Below, piece after piece: positions 24,222 to 36,179 of a stretch of 64,000 nucleotides of DNA (positions are counted from its first letter, which is position 1; the number at the start of each line of letters is the position of its first letter). The stretch is from contig NC_059421.1 of NCBI RefSeq assembly GCF_905220565.1, positions 5,847,501 to 5,911,500 on the forward strand. Direction: 5' to 3'. The translations under genes were made by a program, and so were the position numbers. The notes under the pieces were generated by a model. The model did not search any database. It was not told the origin of the DNA and saw only the letters and a program-made list of their open reading frames with translations. The DNA is from Melitaea cinxia (Eukaryota; Arthropoda; Insecta; Lepidoptera; Nymphalidae).

Positions 24222-24507
24222 TGTAACAAATGTATGTGAAAAGGTACATAAAATAACATTTAGCTATTACAGTAAAACATAATACAGGCATTTTGAATAA
24301 ACATAAAAAAGATTTGTATACATAAAATATTTACGCAAAATTTTCAAGTCATTCAAAATTATTTGTGTATGTTTTAAAAGATCTTTTAAAAGAATGTAAT
24401 TATTATAGCATATTGAAGCTGACTTTGATTATGTAAATTAAAATTGGAAGTTAACTGCGCACGAAGTAATTTCATTTATGCGTTATCTTTGAACAGATCA
24501 CTTCAAA
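24222..24507. promoter_or_regulatory. Candidate bidirectional promoter between genes B and C
   Basis: 286 bp separate the two divergent start codons. The sequence is AT-rich and no clear TATA box was assigned to either side. A candidate initiator-like GATCACTTC lies 10-20 bases before the ATG of gene C. Assigned from gene layout only. Confidence 0.35.
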
Positions 24508-25284
24508 ATGAATATAATTCTGTACGTTTTGTCGGTTGTTATTTTCTTAAAGAATGTCGTCGCACAGGTCAGTTATATTATATAATTCATACTTATTATT
24601 AATTTTACTCTTTTACTTTTGCAATATTTGTCTGATATAATATCAATCGAAAATGTATATAAGCTTTTTTTAATTAGAAATGTATTGTGTTTATAAAGGC
24701 CTTGAATGTTGGTCCATATCGAACGTGTTACCAATTATAACTACTGTTCTAATCCCGCAAATCGAACTATTATGTTTTATATAATATATTTGTAGATCCA
24801 TAGATGTTTTGTTTTGGTAATAACATAGACTGGTAGAATACAACAGTCAACTAGCACATTGGCACAGTTCACAGTGAACCTGTTTTCTGTTCCGGTGATT
24901 GTAAATTTGATTTCCACCATAGATCTGAGCCTAATATAGATATTTATTTATTTGCTATTATAAATATGCATATCTATTGAAAAAATATTTAGCTATATCA
25001 GTCGACTGTTACCTCACAACACACGAATTTAGTTCCCTACCTTAGGTACAGACGACCATGTGTGTATGATAAAGATATATTTATTTATTAACTATAGCTT
25101 ATCTCGTTCAAATGTACAGGCGTATTTATTATTTATAGTATTAATAATTATATTTATACTTCAGGTACCGTATGACTACATACCTCTAGGCCAGGCACGC
25201 CGCGCCTCGCCGCGTGCTCACCCATCCGACATTAATCTCAATTACGAGCGCCTGTTCCCTTCACGACGCAAATATATTGATTGA
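24508..25284 (+). CDS. Predicted small secreted peptide precursor, 59 aa, two exons (gene C)
   Basis: Exon 1 (24508-24567) encodes MNIILYVLSVVIFLKNVVAQ and ends CAG|GTCAGT. Exon 2 (25165-25284, TGA) follows ATACTTCAG and continues in phase 0 with VPYDYIPLGQA. Cleavage after VVAQ or VVA is expected. The 39-residue mature part has an RR after LGQA and an RRK near the end (FPSRRKYID), so prohormone convertases could release an 11-residue and a roughly 20-residue peptide. It has no Cys. A polyadenylation signal AATAAA lies at 25313, about 30 bp after the stop. I do not recognise the family; a neuropeptide or glandular peptide is possible but unproven. Confidence 0.65.
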
Positions 25285-25948
25285 ATATAACATAATTAAT
25301 GTTTAATTTTATAATAAAATATTTTCATTTTTATTTTTTTTCTAACTCCTTTTTTTAGTATTAGTCTATGAAAAATTTTAATGAATCGAAATATGGTTTT
25401 GGAATCGTTTTTTTTACGTGTTGCTAATACATTTAAAAAAATGAAATCTACGCTCGACGTAAACCAAACCTTTAGTGAAAATCACAGAAAATACTTCTCA
25501 TTATAAAATACACAATGGGAATAAATCACTTGTGAATATTATAAAACAAAATAAAAGTACCTAATGTAAAATATAATTATGTAAGTAAGTATATTTGACT
25601 TGTTTCATGTACCTACTTAACTTTTACTTAGTTACTCTTTTCAAATATAATTTATATATTTTTTTGTATGAAATTGAAGATATTTTAATTTACTATATGA
25701 ATAGATTTAAATTTATTGCATGAACTACATTTAATCTAAAATAAGAAAAATAGATTTTTCAAAAGAAAAAGATTAGGAAATAAATACACATAAGTGTCAG
25801 ACAACACGCTTCATCATTTTAATATAAATTAAAAATCACATTAATAAATATTAAAAAAAACTAATGGGACATATGAAGACGTACAAATTTCTAAAACTCA
25901 GTTATTAGTGAGTCACGACTGAGTAGTCTCAGTCAGTCAGACTGTGTT

Positions 25949-27085
25949 TTAGTTGGGATGGTTGCTCGCCTCTCGCAGTGATTCCACTAGCTCGTCAACG
26001 TTAACATGGTCGGGAACCGGTGACGCTAATGCTGCGTATCTCTCTGTGTAATCTGCTTTTGGGTGTGCTTGATGAAGTTCTTCGTGGGCCTAGAATATAA
26101 CAATAATTACAAATAATAATTATATTTCATACTTCATTGTATATGTTGTCAATATTTTCTGAATTCATAGGGATTCTGTAAGAGATCACTGCTAATCAAT
26201 ACACCGCTCTTGCGCTTTTGTAAGTTAGTAGGTATATTATTAATTTCTTTAATGTAATTTTAAATGAGCATTAAATATTAAATTTAAAAAAAATAATTTC
26301 ATTCACTGAAAAGTTTTTTCAATATTTTGCTTTAATTAATTTTGAGGATAAACATAACAAAAAAAAAGTGGTAAGTCCTGCTTTTTAGCAAAACGTAACA
26401 AAAATAAAAATTATACAATATATGTATTTTATAGTTATTTAATTACAATTTGATTATTTACAAATAAAATATAAATTTTTAAATATCACGGTGATCAGAG
26501 CTGACACACACGTTTTTTTTATTTAGAATTCAAACACAAATTATTACTACTTATTTAACTACTTACACACACATACTTAACTACGTTATATCGAACATTT
26601 TAAAACAATATTTTATCAACAGAAAGTCATGAATGACATTTGTAATTATTCTATTTCTATAGTCATAAGCTTGTTACACATATTGATTAAAAATTACTAG
26701 ATAGGCATTAATTTAAGGTAAAAGTGAAATTCAATGATGGCATTTTATATTTTGAATATACTTTTTCATAATTCAAAAAAACTGTTAAAATAAAAATTAA
26801 AACTGACGAATATTGACCACTCTGAGACAGAGTGGTGAACGCTTCACAGTCGAATTGAGAACCTTTTCCTTTTCTTTGGAATTCGGTTAATATATAATAA
26901 TAATTTAAATGTAACAATATTTAATTACTTACTATGTATCTATCATCTATAAAATCTTGAAGTATATAAATATTTGCCTATAACTATACAATCAATAAAA
27001 AAATCAATAAAAGAAATAATAATGTAATTACCATGACAGCACACAGGAAAGCGACCATCAGACTAAACAGCACAAAGAATTTCAT
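25949..27085 (-). CDS. Predicted small secreted protein, 64 aa, two exons (gene D)
   Basis: On the minus strand exon 1 is 27085-27032 (MKFFVLFSLMVAFLCAVM) with donor ATG|GTAATT. Exon 2 is 26089-25949 and follows TTATATTCTAG in phase 0 (AHEELHQAHPKADYTERYAA), ending EASNHPN and TAA. The signal peptide is textbook, with cleavage expected after AVMA, at the splice junction. The mature chain is about 45 residues, acidic and His-containing, without Cys. Its second half (DHVNVDELVESLREA) looks helical and amphipathic. A good TATA box lies about 40 bp upstream of the ATG. Size and structure resemble insect secreted immune or glandular peptides, but I recognise no family. Confidence 0.7.
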
Positions 27086-27120
27086 TTTGTAGCCAATAAC
27101 GCTACATCGGTATCAGCCTA

Positions 27121-27131
27121 TACTTATATAG
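27121..27131 (-). promoter_or_regulatory. Candidate TATA box of gene D
   Basis: The minus strand reads CCTATATAAGT about 40 bp before the ATG at 27085. A second TATATAA-like motif lies about 15 bp further upstream. The position suits a short 5' UTR. Confidence 0.5.
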
Positions 27132-27392
27132 GCCTCTATATAACCGTGACTATTCCTATTTATATAAGGTGCATTATAAACGCCTGTTTAAACAATCGTT
27201 AACTAACGTCAACTGACTGATTTATAGAGCAGTTAATTTTGTTGCCGCATATTTTGTTTGTTTGCGAAAATTATATGAAAAAAATAATAATATTAATAGC
27301 GCAGTAGTCAAATTAACTGATGCGCTTACGGTAATAAATTCGATATCTAAAATTTTACTGAATTTAGTTGTGAGTAAAACGTTTATTATTAA

Positions 27393-27715
27393 CTAGCTGT
27401 GCCCGCGACTTCGTCCGCGTAGAATTTATCAAAAAGCTATTATTCAGTTCGCAGTTATAAAAATAAATAAATTTCTAAAATAAAAGTAGCTTAAGTTTCT
27501 CCTTATTACATCAGTTGTCTGCCAGTGAAAGTCCCATCAAAATCGGTCTAGCCATTTCATTGATTAGCCAGAACAAGCAGACAAAAGATAAACACATAGA
27601 CAAATTAAAAAAATATATCATTTTGGTATAAGTACATATGCATTGAATAAAAGTGGTTATTTTATAAAAACAGACACTCTAATTTTATTTATTTGCATAG
27701 ATTAAATAATGAATA
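27393..27715 (+). repeat. Lepidopteran repeat (GTGCCCGCGACTTCG family) with downstream extension
   Basis: Starts ACTAGCTGTGCCCGCGACTT, then TCGGTCTAGCCATTTCATTG and CAAGCAGACAAAAGATAAAC. It runs into the pentanucleotide array. The part from about 27540 is repeated at 33627 and 34087. Confidence 0.7.
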
Positions 27716-27924
27716 GAACAAAATAGAATAGGAAGAGAATAGGAATATAATAGAATAGGAATAGAAAAGGGATAGAAAACTAATAGAATAGGAATAGGAA
27801 TAGGAATAGAATAGAATAGAATAGAATAGAATAGAATAGAATAGAATAGAATAGAACAGAACAGAACAGAACAGAACAGAACAGAACAGAACAGAACAGA
27901 ACAGAACAGAATAGAATAGAATAC
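27716..27924. repeat. Pentanucleotide array (AGAAT/AGAAC), interrupted by a LINE
   Basis: Degenerate AATAGGA-type units pass into regular AGAAT and then AGAAC units. The array stops at the 5' end of the LINE and resumes after its 3' tail at about 33248. Confidence 0.85.
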
Positions 27925-28494
27925 TTACTTTTTCGCCTGCTACCCGCGGTAATGTTAAAACACTCGTCCTATGCTGTCGTAAATAAAAAATACTTTAAAT
28001 TACTACAAACGCGAATTACATTAAAAAACTTGGTTGAACATAAATTCAAAGTGTGTTTCTATGAGTTAGTGATAATTATTTATTCTAAAGTGAAGTGTTA
28101 CAATCATATAAACTTGTGATATCCGACGGTGATTTTAAACGCTAACCAGTGAATTTTGAATAATTGTGACTGCTCCCTAAACATTGGTGACTCATTGAAC
28201 GTGTGCTGTAATTTATTATTCATCGCCTTAAAACGTAAATCGGTTTTTCGCCGATTATTGTAGGATATCATTGGTGCAAGGCGAATGCGTCCACATACAA
28301 TCATTTGCATTGAAGGTCAACTCCAAGTTCGATTCCTGTCGACGTTTGATTGATGATTTAATATAAACTAAGTGTAGTGCTATTGACCATAAAAACATTA
28401 TCAACTTAACATATTGCTATTTTATTATTATTCTTCTTATTTTTTTTTTTTTTTTATAATTATTATAATAATCTATAAGTAACTTTCATTAACA

Positions 28495-29532
28495 ATGGAT
28501 AAGAGTTGTTTATGCGCTGGTTGTAAGTCTTCGATCAGTGAGTCATACATGAAATGCGCATCATGTAATCTAAAATTTGACATATTATGCGCTGGGCTTA
28601 CCGAAGCAAGCTATAAAAAACTACCAAAATCTCAAAAAAATTCTTGGTTGTGTATAAACTGTCGTAGTAGAATACCAAAGAGTGACAACACTAATACTCC
28701 CGTACGACAGGCGCCTGATTTGGAACCCAGGAATTTCTTGCATGGTGAAATTTCTCCGTCCTCGTACGAGCTGGACACGTACACGACACCCGATCTAATA
28801 AGAAAAATTGTACGTGAAGAAATACAGATTGCGCTCAGAGACTCCCTGGAAAATAGTGTCGGAAAAATGTGTAGTGAGATCAAGGAATTCAGAGAATCTC
28901 TTACTTTCTTAAACTCGCAGTTTGAAGAGATAAAGTTAAAGACCAAAGAAACAAATAGTACGATCGAGAAACTGGACAAAGAAAATAAAGAACTTCGGCA
29001 GACTGTAAACAACCTAAGGCAGGAGATGAACCATATGCAGCAACAATCACGATCGAATAACATAGAGATACAATGTGTTCCTGAGCATAGATCTGAAAAC
29101 TTGTACACAATGTTTAAACAGCTTGTCTCAACGGTCAAATGTGATGTGTCGGAGGGAGACGTTCTACACTATACGCGCATTGCTAAACTGGATCATAAGT
29201 CAAAACGGCCTAGAACAATTGTTGTGAAGCTTAGTTCTCAAAAAATAAGAGACACAGTTCTGGCGGCATGTACAAAGTACAAAAAAGCGAATCCAAGGGA
29301 CAGATTACATGCAGCTCACCTTAGAATATCATGTGAAAACATAGTTCCTATCTTCATTACAGAGCACTTGTCACCTGTTAACAAGAGTTTGCACGCAGCG
29401 ACAAGAAAGAAAGCCAAGGACCTTGATTATAAATACGTGTGGGTTCGTAACGGCCACATTTTCCTCCGCAAAACGGAATTTTCTGAGCGTATACAGATCA
29501 ATAACATGGACAAATTAAAGAACTTACCCTAG
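28495..29532 (+). CDS. LINE ORF1 protein: PHD-type zinc finger, coiled coil, RNA-binding-like C-terminus
   Basis: This 345-aa protein starts at the ATG after a T-rich leader. Residues 1-60 form a Cys/His zinc finger of PHD type (CAGC, CASC, DILCAGL, WLCINC). Residues of roughly 110-185 form a coiled coil (EIKEFRESLTFL, TIEKLDKENKELRQTVNN). The remainder (NNIEIQCVPEH, RPRTIVVKLSS, YVWVRNGHIFLRK) resembles the FP-like C-terminal domain common in arthropod CR1 ORF1 proteins. By family knowledge, such proteins coat element RNA. It ends 44 bp before ORF2 begins. The intact frame contrasts with the broken ORF2. Confidence 0.8.
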   Translation: MDKSCLCAGCKSSISESYMKCASCNLKFDILCAGLTEASYKKLPKSQKNSWLCINCRSRIPKSDNTNTPVRQAPDLEPRNFLHGEISPSSYELDTYTTPDLIRKIVREEIQIALRDSLENSVGKMCSEIKEFRESLTFLNSQFEEIKLKTKETNSTIEKLDKENKELRQTVNNLRQEMNHMQQQSRSNNIEIQCVPEHRSENLYTMFKQLVSTVKCDVSEGDVLHYTRIAKLDHKSKRPRTIVVKLSSQKIRDTVLAACTKYKKANPRDRLHAAHLRISCENIVPIFITEHLSPVNKSLHAATRKKAKDLDYKYVWVRNGHIFLRKTEFSERIQINNMDKLKNLP

Positions 29533-29575
29533 TGTACTAGGAAAAGAGCACATTATAGGTCAACAACGATTAAAT

Positions 29576-32129
29576 TCTCTGCTATTAATATATATTACCA
29601 GAATGTCAGAGGCTTAAACACCAAAATCGCGAACGTTTATCAAATGCATCAATCATGAAATTGTAGTTCTTACGGAAACCTGGTTACGGGAGGGAGTCTT
29701 GAGCTCAGAATTATTTGATGACCGATACATTGTTTATAGAAGAGATCGCTCCACTTCGGGATTTCATAGTGATAAAATCAGTGGCGGAGTCTTGGTGGCA
29801 GTCGATAAAAGACTAAAATCTCGACGACATAAAAATTTTGAAAGTAAGTGTGAAGATCTCTGGGTTAGCATTGACATAATCAGCTGCGATAAGAAGAGAG
29901 GGAGGCTTTTGATCTGCGCTGTTTACCTTCCTCCACCAGTGAAAACAGAAATACTAGACCATTTCATACATAATTCAAATCAAGTGCTGGATAATATACA
30001 GTTTAAACTAATCTTGGGTGACTTTAATCTTTTTTAATCTTGGGTGAAGTAGTATAGTTTGGAATGATGGCACATTGGTAGCTCACCGGTCTGGAACGGT
30101 TCTCTGTGACATGTTGCTCGATTTCATTGATTTACATGGTCTCAGACAATTCAATAATATTCAGAATCACAAATCAAAGATTTTGGATCTTGTTCTCAGC
30201 AATGTGTCTGTTGTCGGTCTCTCTAGTGGGGACAATGTTTTTAGTGTCGTGGACTCGTTGCATCCCCCACTGTAATTTGTAATCTCCATCGGATGTAGCA
30301 GAGCTGTGATAAAAAATCAAGTGCGGTAAAGCTTTTTAAAGCTGACTACGACAAAATTAATCAAGAACTTGTAAGAGTGGATTGGTGCGGTGAGCTTAAG
30401 GGAGACCTTACGGTGGACGAAATGTTGGACATTTTTTATGGAAAAATATACGAACTAATTCGTCGTTTCGTCCCCTCGCGAAAGGTTTCAAACAGAAAGT
30501 ATCCGGGTTGGTTCACCAAAGACCTAATAACGTTGCAGAGAGAAAAATACAGGTACCATGTAAAAGTTAAGAAATTCGACAACCCACGCGACATCTTGAG
30601 TTTTCAGTTACTTCGCGATAGATGCTTGAGGCTCCAAGCCTACTGCTATAATACTACATCGCAAAACTTGAGAGTAGCTTAAAACAAAATCTTGTCCCCT
30701 TGAAATAATTTACAATGCGTCTCTTCGTAGCGGTGTATTCCCGTCTAGGTCGAAAAATGCTCGAGTCGTCCCAATATATAAGTCTGGAGATAAAATGTTG
30801 GTTTCAAACTACAGGCCGATTTCTATATTGCCTACTTTAGGGAAAGTACTGGAAAAACTTCTGTGTGGACCGCTTAAATGGCACCTGAAGCACCACATGT
30901 CCGCAGACCAGCACGGTTTTCTACCTAAAAGATCAACTTGTACGAACCTTGTCTCGTTTGCTGACAAGCTGGCGGTGTCTGTTGACTCTGGGTCGCCTGT
31001 TGACGTCGTTTACACGGACTTCAGTAAAGCGTTCGATCTAGTAAGTCTATTGGACAAACTCTCGCGGTTAGGAATTGGCAACAATATTCTTAAATGGTTC
31101 AGCTCATATCTGGAAGCTAGATTGGCAAATGTTTTTTTGAATGGCTTCACCTCCAATCCATACTTGACTCCGACAGGCGTACCGCAGGGATCGCATCTTG
31201 GTCCTATATTATTTAACATCTTCATAAACGACATCCCCAACAACATCCGTCACTCACACTGCCACTTATTCGCGGATGACCTCAAAATCTCTAGATGTGT
31301 TAAAAGTCGGCGCGATTCATTGTTTCTTCAGGAGGATTTGGATGGCTTGGCGAGTTGGTGCAACAAAAATCAGATGACGTTAAACGTGAACAAGTGTAGC
31401 GTTATAAGGTTTTCCAGGGATAGATTAAGGAAAGACTGTGATGATTATGAATATAGAATTAACAACGCTCCACTTAAAAGGGTTGAAACTATACGTGATT
31501 TGGGAATCAATCTGGATAGATGCTTGCGCTTTGACACGCATTTTAATGCCATTTCTGCTAAGGCTCTTAGAATGCTTGGATTCATTCTGAGAAACACAAG
31601 GGAATTTAAACAGAGTGACACTATTATTTTACTATATAACGCATTAGTCCGAAGTTCCCTGGAGTATTGTTCTGTTGTATGGAATCCAGGCTACAGGGTT
31701 TACATAGACCGAATCGAACGAATCCAGAGAAAGTTTTTACGGATTCTGGCGTATCGCCAGAATGTTGGATATCTGCGAGATTACCGTAGTAGGCTCGAAC
31801 ATTTCAAAATGACTTCACTGGAGGAGCGCAGGCGTATGCACGATTTAGTATTTTTATACAAACTAATAAACGGCGTACTTGATTGCCCTCAACTTCTGAA
31901 TAAGTTAGATATTTATGTACCCACTCGAATACCGAGACATGGTAAATACAAGCCTTTTGCAGTGAAACGCAGCTATACTTACCTAGGTTCAAATTCTCCC
32001 ATAAATAGACTTGTGCGAGAATACAATAAACTAGCTACATCCACTCTGGAAATTGATATATTTAGTGACAAGTTGACAAAATTCAAAAAAGTAATTAAAA
32101 TTAATGACTCAATGACTCAAATGATGTAG
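29576..32129 (+). pseudogene. Decayed LINE ORF2 (endonuclease-reverse transcriptase)
   Basis: The endonuclease starts INIYYQNVRGLNTK near 29582 and shifts frame by about 29640. It continues at 29699 (TETWL just upstream, ISGGVLVAV, LILGDFNLF) and breaks at a local duplication of AATCTTGGGTGA near 30030. Further pieces lie at 30075-30275 and 30377-30682. A deletion near 30685 removes the linker to the reverse transcriptase. The largest open piece, 30795-32129, carries SNYRPISILP, ADQHGFLPKRST, YTDFSKAFD (with a short deletion), TGVPQGSHLGPILFN and FADD in place of YADD. Not functional as a whole. Confidence 0.85.
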
Positions 32130-33240
32130 TATAATTTTATATTAAATCTTGATTAATGTTAGTTACATTTATTGACGACTTTAAGTTCTTCATTTTTTTT
32201 TTCTTTTTTTTTTTATTATTACTGAAAAGATAAGATTAAAGCATGGAAATATTATAAGTCGGATCAGTTAATATTTGATCTAAATCAGCTGTACTTTAAT
32301 TTGTGTTTTATTCTCTATTTAAATTGAAATGGTCAGAATAATGTGACGTTATTAATTATTTGATTTTAATTAATTATATTTAATTTTAACTAATTATAGG
32401 GAATGATATTATAATATATTAATTAATTGTAAGGAATGACATTGTAATTTAGTCTTATCATAAAAGTCGACATTACAAATGATTGCAGGTATACTTTATT
32501 TATTATATAACTTGATAAAAAATACATGTAAATGGTTTCCTTTTTCTCAAATTCTAAATTTTGTTTTTAATTAGCACTATTCGACGAAATCATCAAAAAT
32601 CAGCCATAAATAAGTTTTTTTTTCTTATAATCGTCAATTATTTCTATTTTTGGTCATTAATTATTGTGAACACGTTGTGACATTTTGAAAATATTGCGAT
32701 TGTGAATTTAATTTTAAATTTATAATAATTGTGTATATCTATTGACATATGGAGGGGCTCTCTTAATTTTATATTGTATTATAGTTTATTCTGAGATTTT
32801 AGATATTTGTTCTTGTTGTTTATTGTTTTGTTACTAATCGAAAAACTACAGTTGTTCATTTATTGACTATGTTTATTGTTTTGTTACTAATCGAAAAACT
32901 ACAGTTGTTTATTTATTGACTATGTTGCACTTTGGATCTTTTCTGTGTTCTCTATTTGTTATAATTATTATTACTATTTTTTTAAAAATCATTATCTTAA
33001 AGATCTCAGAAATTGTTAAATTATTAAGTTAGCCCAACTGTAATTTTTTTTTTTATCTAGAATAATTTTATTGTACTAATATAGTTAACAAATGCGACGT
33101 TTTGATACTTTGCTAACGTTATTGTACAATCATAATTGACTGATTGTAAAAATATGTATTACTATTTTATTGATTATTCGAGCGCGCTAGATATTTTGCT
33201 GTGTACCTTGCGTTGATGAGCCTTGAATAAATAAAATAAA

Positions 33241-33626
33241 ATAAAAATAATAGAATAGAATAGAATAGAATAGAATAGAATAGAATAGAATAGAATAGAA
33301 TAGAATAGAATAGAATAGAATAGAATAGAATAGAATAGAATAGAATAGAATAGAATAGAATAGAATAGAATAGAATAGAATAGAATAGAATAGAATAGAA
33401 TAGAATAGAATAGAATAGAATAGAATAGAATAGAATAGAATAGAATAGAATAGAATAGAATAGAATAGAATAGAATAGAATAGAATAGAATAGAATAGAA
33501 TAGAATAGAATAGAATAGAATAGAATAGAATAGAATAGAATAGAATAGAATAGAATAGAATAGAACAGAATAGAACAGAATAGAACAGAACAGAAGAGAA
33601 CAGAACAGAACAGAATAGAATAGAAA
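33241..33626. repeat. Long TAGAA pentanucleotide microsatellite
   Basis: More than 60 nearly perfect TAGAA units are followed by mixed TAGAA/CAGAA units. The overlapping minus-strand frames (YSILF repeats) are by-products of the repeat, not genes. Confidence 0.95.
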
Positions 33627-34086
33627 ATCGGTCTAGCCATTTCATTGATTAGCCAGAACAAGCAGACAAAAGATAAACACATAGACAAATTAAAAAAATA
33701 TATCATTTTGGTATAAGTACATATGCATTAAGTAAAAGTGGTTATTTTATAAAAAAACAGACACTCTAATTTTATTTATTTGCATAGATTAAATAATGAA
33801 TAGAACAAAATAGAATAGGAAGAGAATAGGAATATAATAGAATAGGAATAGAAAGGGATAGAAAACTAGAATAGGAATAGAATAGGAATAAAAAAGGAAT
33901 TGAATAGGAATAGAAAAGGAATAGAAAAGGAATTGAATAGGAATAGAACAGAACAGAACAGAACAGAACAGAACAGAACAGAACAGAACAGAACAGAACA
34001 GAACAGAACAGAACAGAACAGAACAGAACAGAACAGAACAGAACAGAACAGAACAGAACAGAACAGAACAGAACAGAATAGAATAG
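33627..34086. repeat. Second tandem copy of repeat unit with AGAAC array
   Basis: Starts AAATCGGTCTAGCCATTTCA, repeats 27540-27730 almost exactly, then carries an imperfect AGAAT-type lead-in and about 27 AGAAC units. Confidence 0.85.
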
Positions 34087-34640
34087 AAAATCGGTCTAGC
34101 CATTTCATTGATTAGCCAGAACAAGCAGACAAAAGATAAACACATAAACAAATTTAAGAAAATATATCATTTTGGTATAAGTACACATGCATTAAGTAAG
34201 TGGTTATTTTATAAAAAACAGACACTCTAATTTTATTTATTTGCATAGATTAAATAATGAATAGAACAGAATAGGAATAGAATAGGAATATAATAGAATA
34301 GGAATAGAAAATGGGTAGAAAACTAATAGAATGGAATAGAATGGAATGGAATGGAATGGAATGGAATGGAATGGAATGGAATGGAATGGAATGGAATGGA
34401 ATGGAATGGAATGAAGACCGGGATAGCGTAGAGTTATAAAATAAATACATTTCTACGATAAAAGTAGCTTGATTTACTCCTTATTACATTACTTATCTAC
34501 CAGTAAAAGTCCCATCAAATCGGTCTAGCCATATCAGAGATTAGCCAGAACCAACAAACAGACAGACAGACCGAAAAAAAATGTTAAAAATGTTATTTTG
34601 GTATATGCAACCTGTATACTAGGTGCGAAGTGAAGTATTC
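34087..34640. repeat. Third tandem copy with GGAAT array and element end
   Basis: The same start as the second copy is followed by a short GGAAT array (34330-34412). The remainder (AAGTCCCATCAAATCGGTCT, GACAGACAGACCG) is the normal end of the GTGCCCGCGACTTCG family. Confidence 0.8.
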
Positions 34641-34810
34641 TGTTGTAACTGAATCTTTTCAACCAACAAAAAAAAATTAATACAACAGTCTCTTCATTAG
34701 TGGCTCCAAGTGGGCTAAACCTAAAGAATAGTAATTTGTGTAATGTACCAAAGATGTTATTGAACTACTGACTGATGAGATCTCATCTCGTCTTGATAGT
34801 GGACTTAGCT

Positions 34811-36165
34811 GTATGGCAGTCTTTCTTGATCTTGCAAAAGCGTTCGACACTGTCTCCATACCGATCCTTCTGCGTAAGCTTGAAAATATAAGGATACGAG
34901 GTGTTGTCTTAGATTGGTTTGGAAGCTATCTCTCAGGACGGCAACAAGTAGTCCAAACACAGGGTCTCTTGAGTGGGGAGCTACCAGTGAATTTCGGAGT
35001 ACCTCAGGGCAGTATATTGGGATCCACTGTTTTCCTTATATACATGAACGACATACATCACCTCTGCATTCCATCAGCAGAACTTCTTTGTTATGCCGAC
35101 GACACCGTTGTCCTATTTTACGCCCAGAATTGGGAAAGTGTCACAAGCTGCGCTGAAAGAGGAATGATTCAAATAAGGCTGGCTGGAAAGAAACCTTCAC
35201 ACTCTACTGACAAAACCAACTACATCTGGTCGTTTATTTGCACATTTTCACACACCATATAATTTACCATGTAACTGTGTAGTCCTTAATTGCACTGAAA
35301 GTGTTAAGTATCTCGGGGTGATCTTGAATGAACGCCTCACATTTCGTCCTCACATAAACCTAGAGTGAGAAAACTGATTGGCATCATGCGACTACTAACA
35401 AAATCTGCCAGCTGGAGGACTTTAAGAGCGGTTTACTTTGCCTTATGCCAATTAATTATAAGCTACTGTATTGAAGTGTGGGGCGCAGCCGCCCAGACAT
35501 CAATAATCGTACTGGAAAGAGCTCAGCGAGCACTACTAAAAGTGATATTAATGAAACCCAATCGTTACTCCACCAAAGATCTGTACATAGAAGCAAGAGT
35601 TCTGCGAGTAAGGCAATTATTCATTCTCCATGTCTGTCTAAGCGCACAAAACAATCAGAAACTCTCCACTGTATGGTGATAGTAAGCCTAAACGCTCCCA
35701 TAAAATACCTCTACCACACCTTAAAACTTCATTCGTAAAAAGATTCTTTCTTTCACTCATCGATTTATATACAATAACGTATCATCCAAATGCTCTCTCA
35801 GGGACTGCACCATATTCACAGCTAAAACCAAATTGACTAACTTTCTTTTAGGCCTGGGTTACACCGAGACTGAATGTTTAATTGTGCCATAGTGTTGGGA
35901 TAAATATTATCAATATGTTCTGATAAATTTTAGTTACCTTTAAGATATTTATATTTCTTTCGTTTAGTTGTACTTTAATGCATGTTTAATCCACTTTACT
36001 ATCAATATGTATCCTGCATGCACCTACTTCCGTGGTAACCTGTAGCTATTTTGGCGGTCCAAGATACAAGCGTAGCTTAGTTTGGGTCCCACTAGCAAAT
36101 ACTGTACATTCTATGCAAATGTAGTTTACTTGAATAAATAGATAAAATTGAATAAATAAAATGAA
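34811..36165 (+). pseudogene. Reverse transcriptase relic of a third non-LTR element
   Basis: The frame at 34813-35262 shows FLDLAKAFDTV, NFGVPQGSILG and CYADDTVVLF, then a frameshift. Continuing pieces (35365-35679) have SYCIEVWGAA. The 5' part is missing. A 3' UTR follows, ending in an ATAAATAAAATGAAA-type tail by about 36165. The sequence (DLAKAFD, SILG) differs from the two LINEs above, so this is a different jockey-like lineage. Confidence 0.75.
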
Positions 36166-36179
36166 ATTTTACGAACAAC

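Larger units (their letters stand above)
27925..33240 (+). mobile_element. CR1-type non-LTR retrotransposon with intact ORF1 and broken ORF2
   Basis: Order: 5' leader of about 570 bp, ORF1 (28495-29532), decayed ORF2 (29576-32129), and a 3' UTR with a 53-bp tandem duplication (32819-32924). The 3' end is AATAAATAAAATAAAATAAA (from about 33227). It is inserted in a pentanucleotide array. The AGAATAGAATA flanks on both sides hide any target duplication. Confidence 0.8.

Noticed and set aside
33167..34151. Open frames of 80-179 aa made of YSILF or SVLFC repeats
   Set aside because: They are direct translations of the pentanucleotide microsatellite; five-base units keep any stop-free frame open.
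27716..34412. CRISPR or regulatory array
   Set aside because: The repeats are uninterrupted short tandem units without spacers, in a eukaryotic genome.
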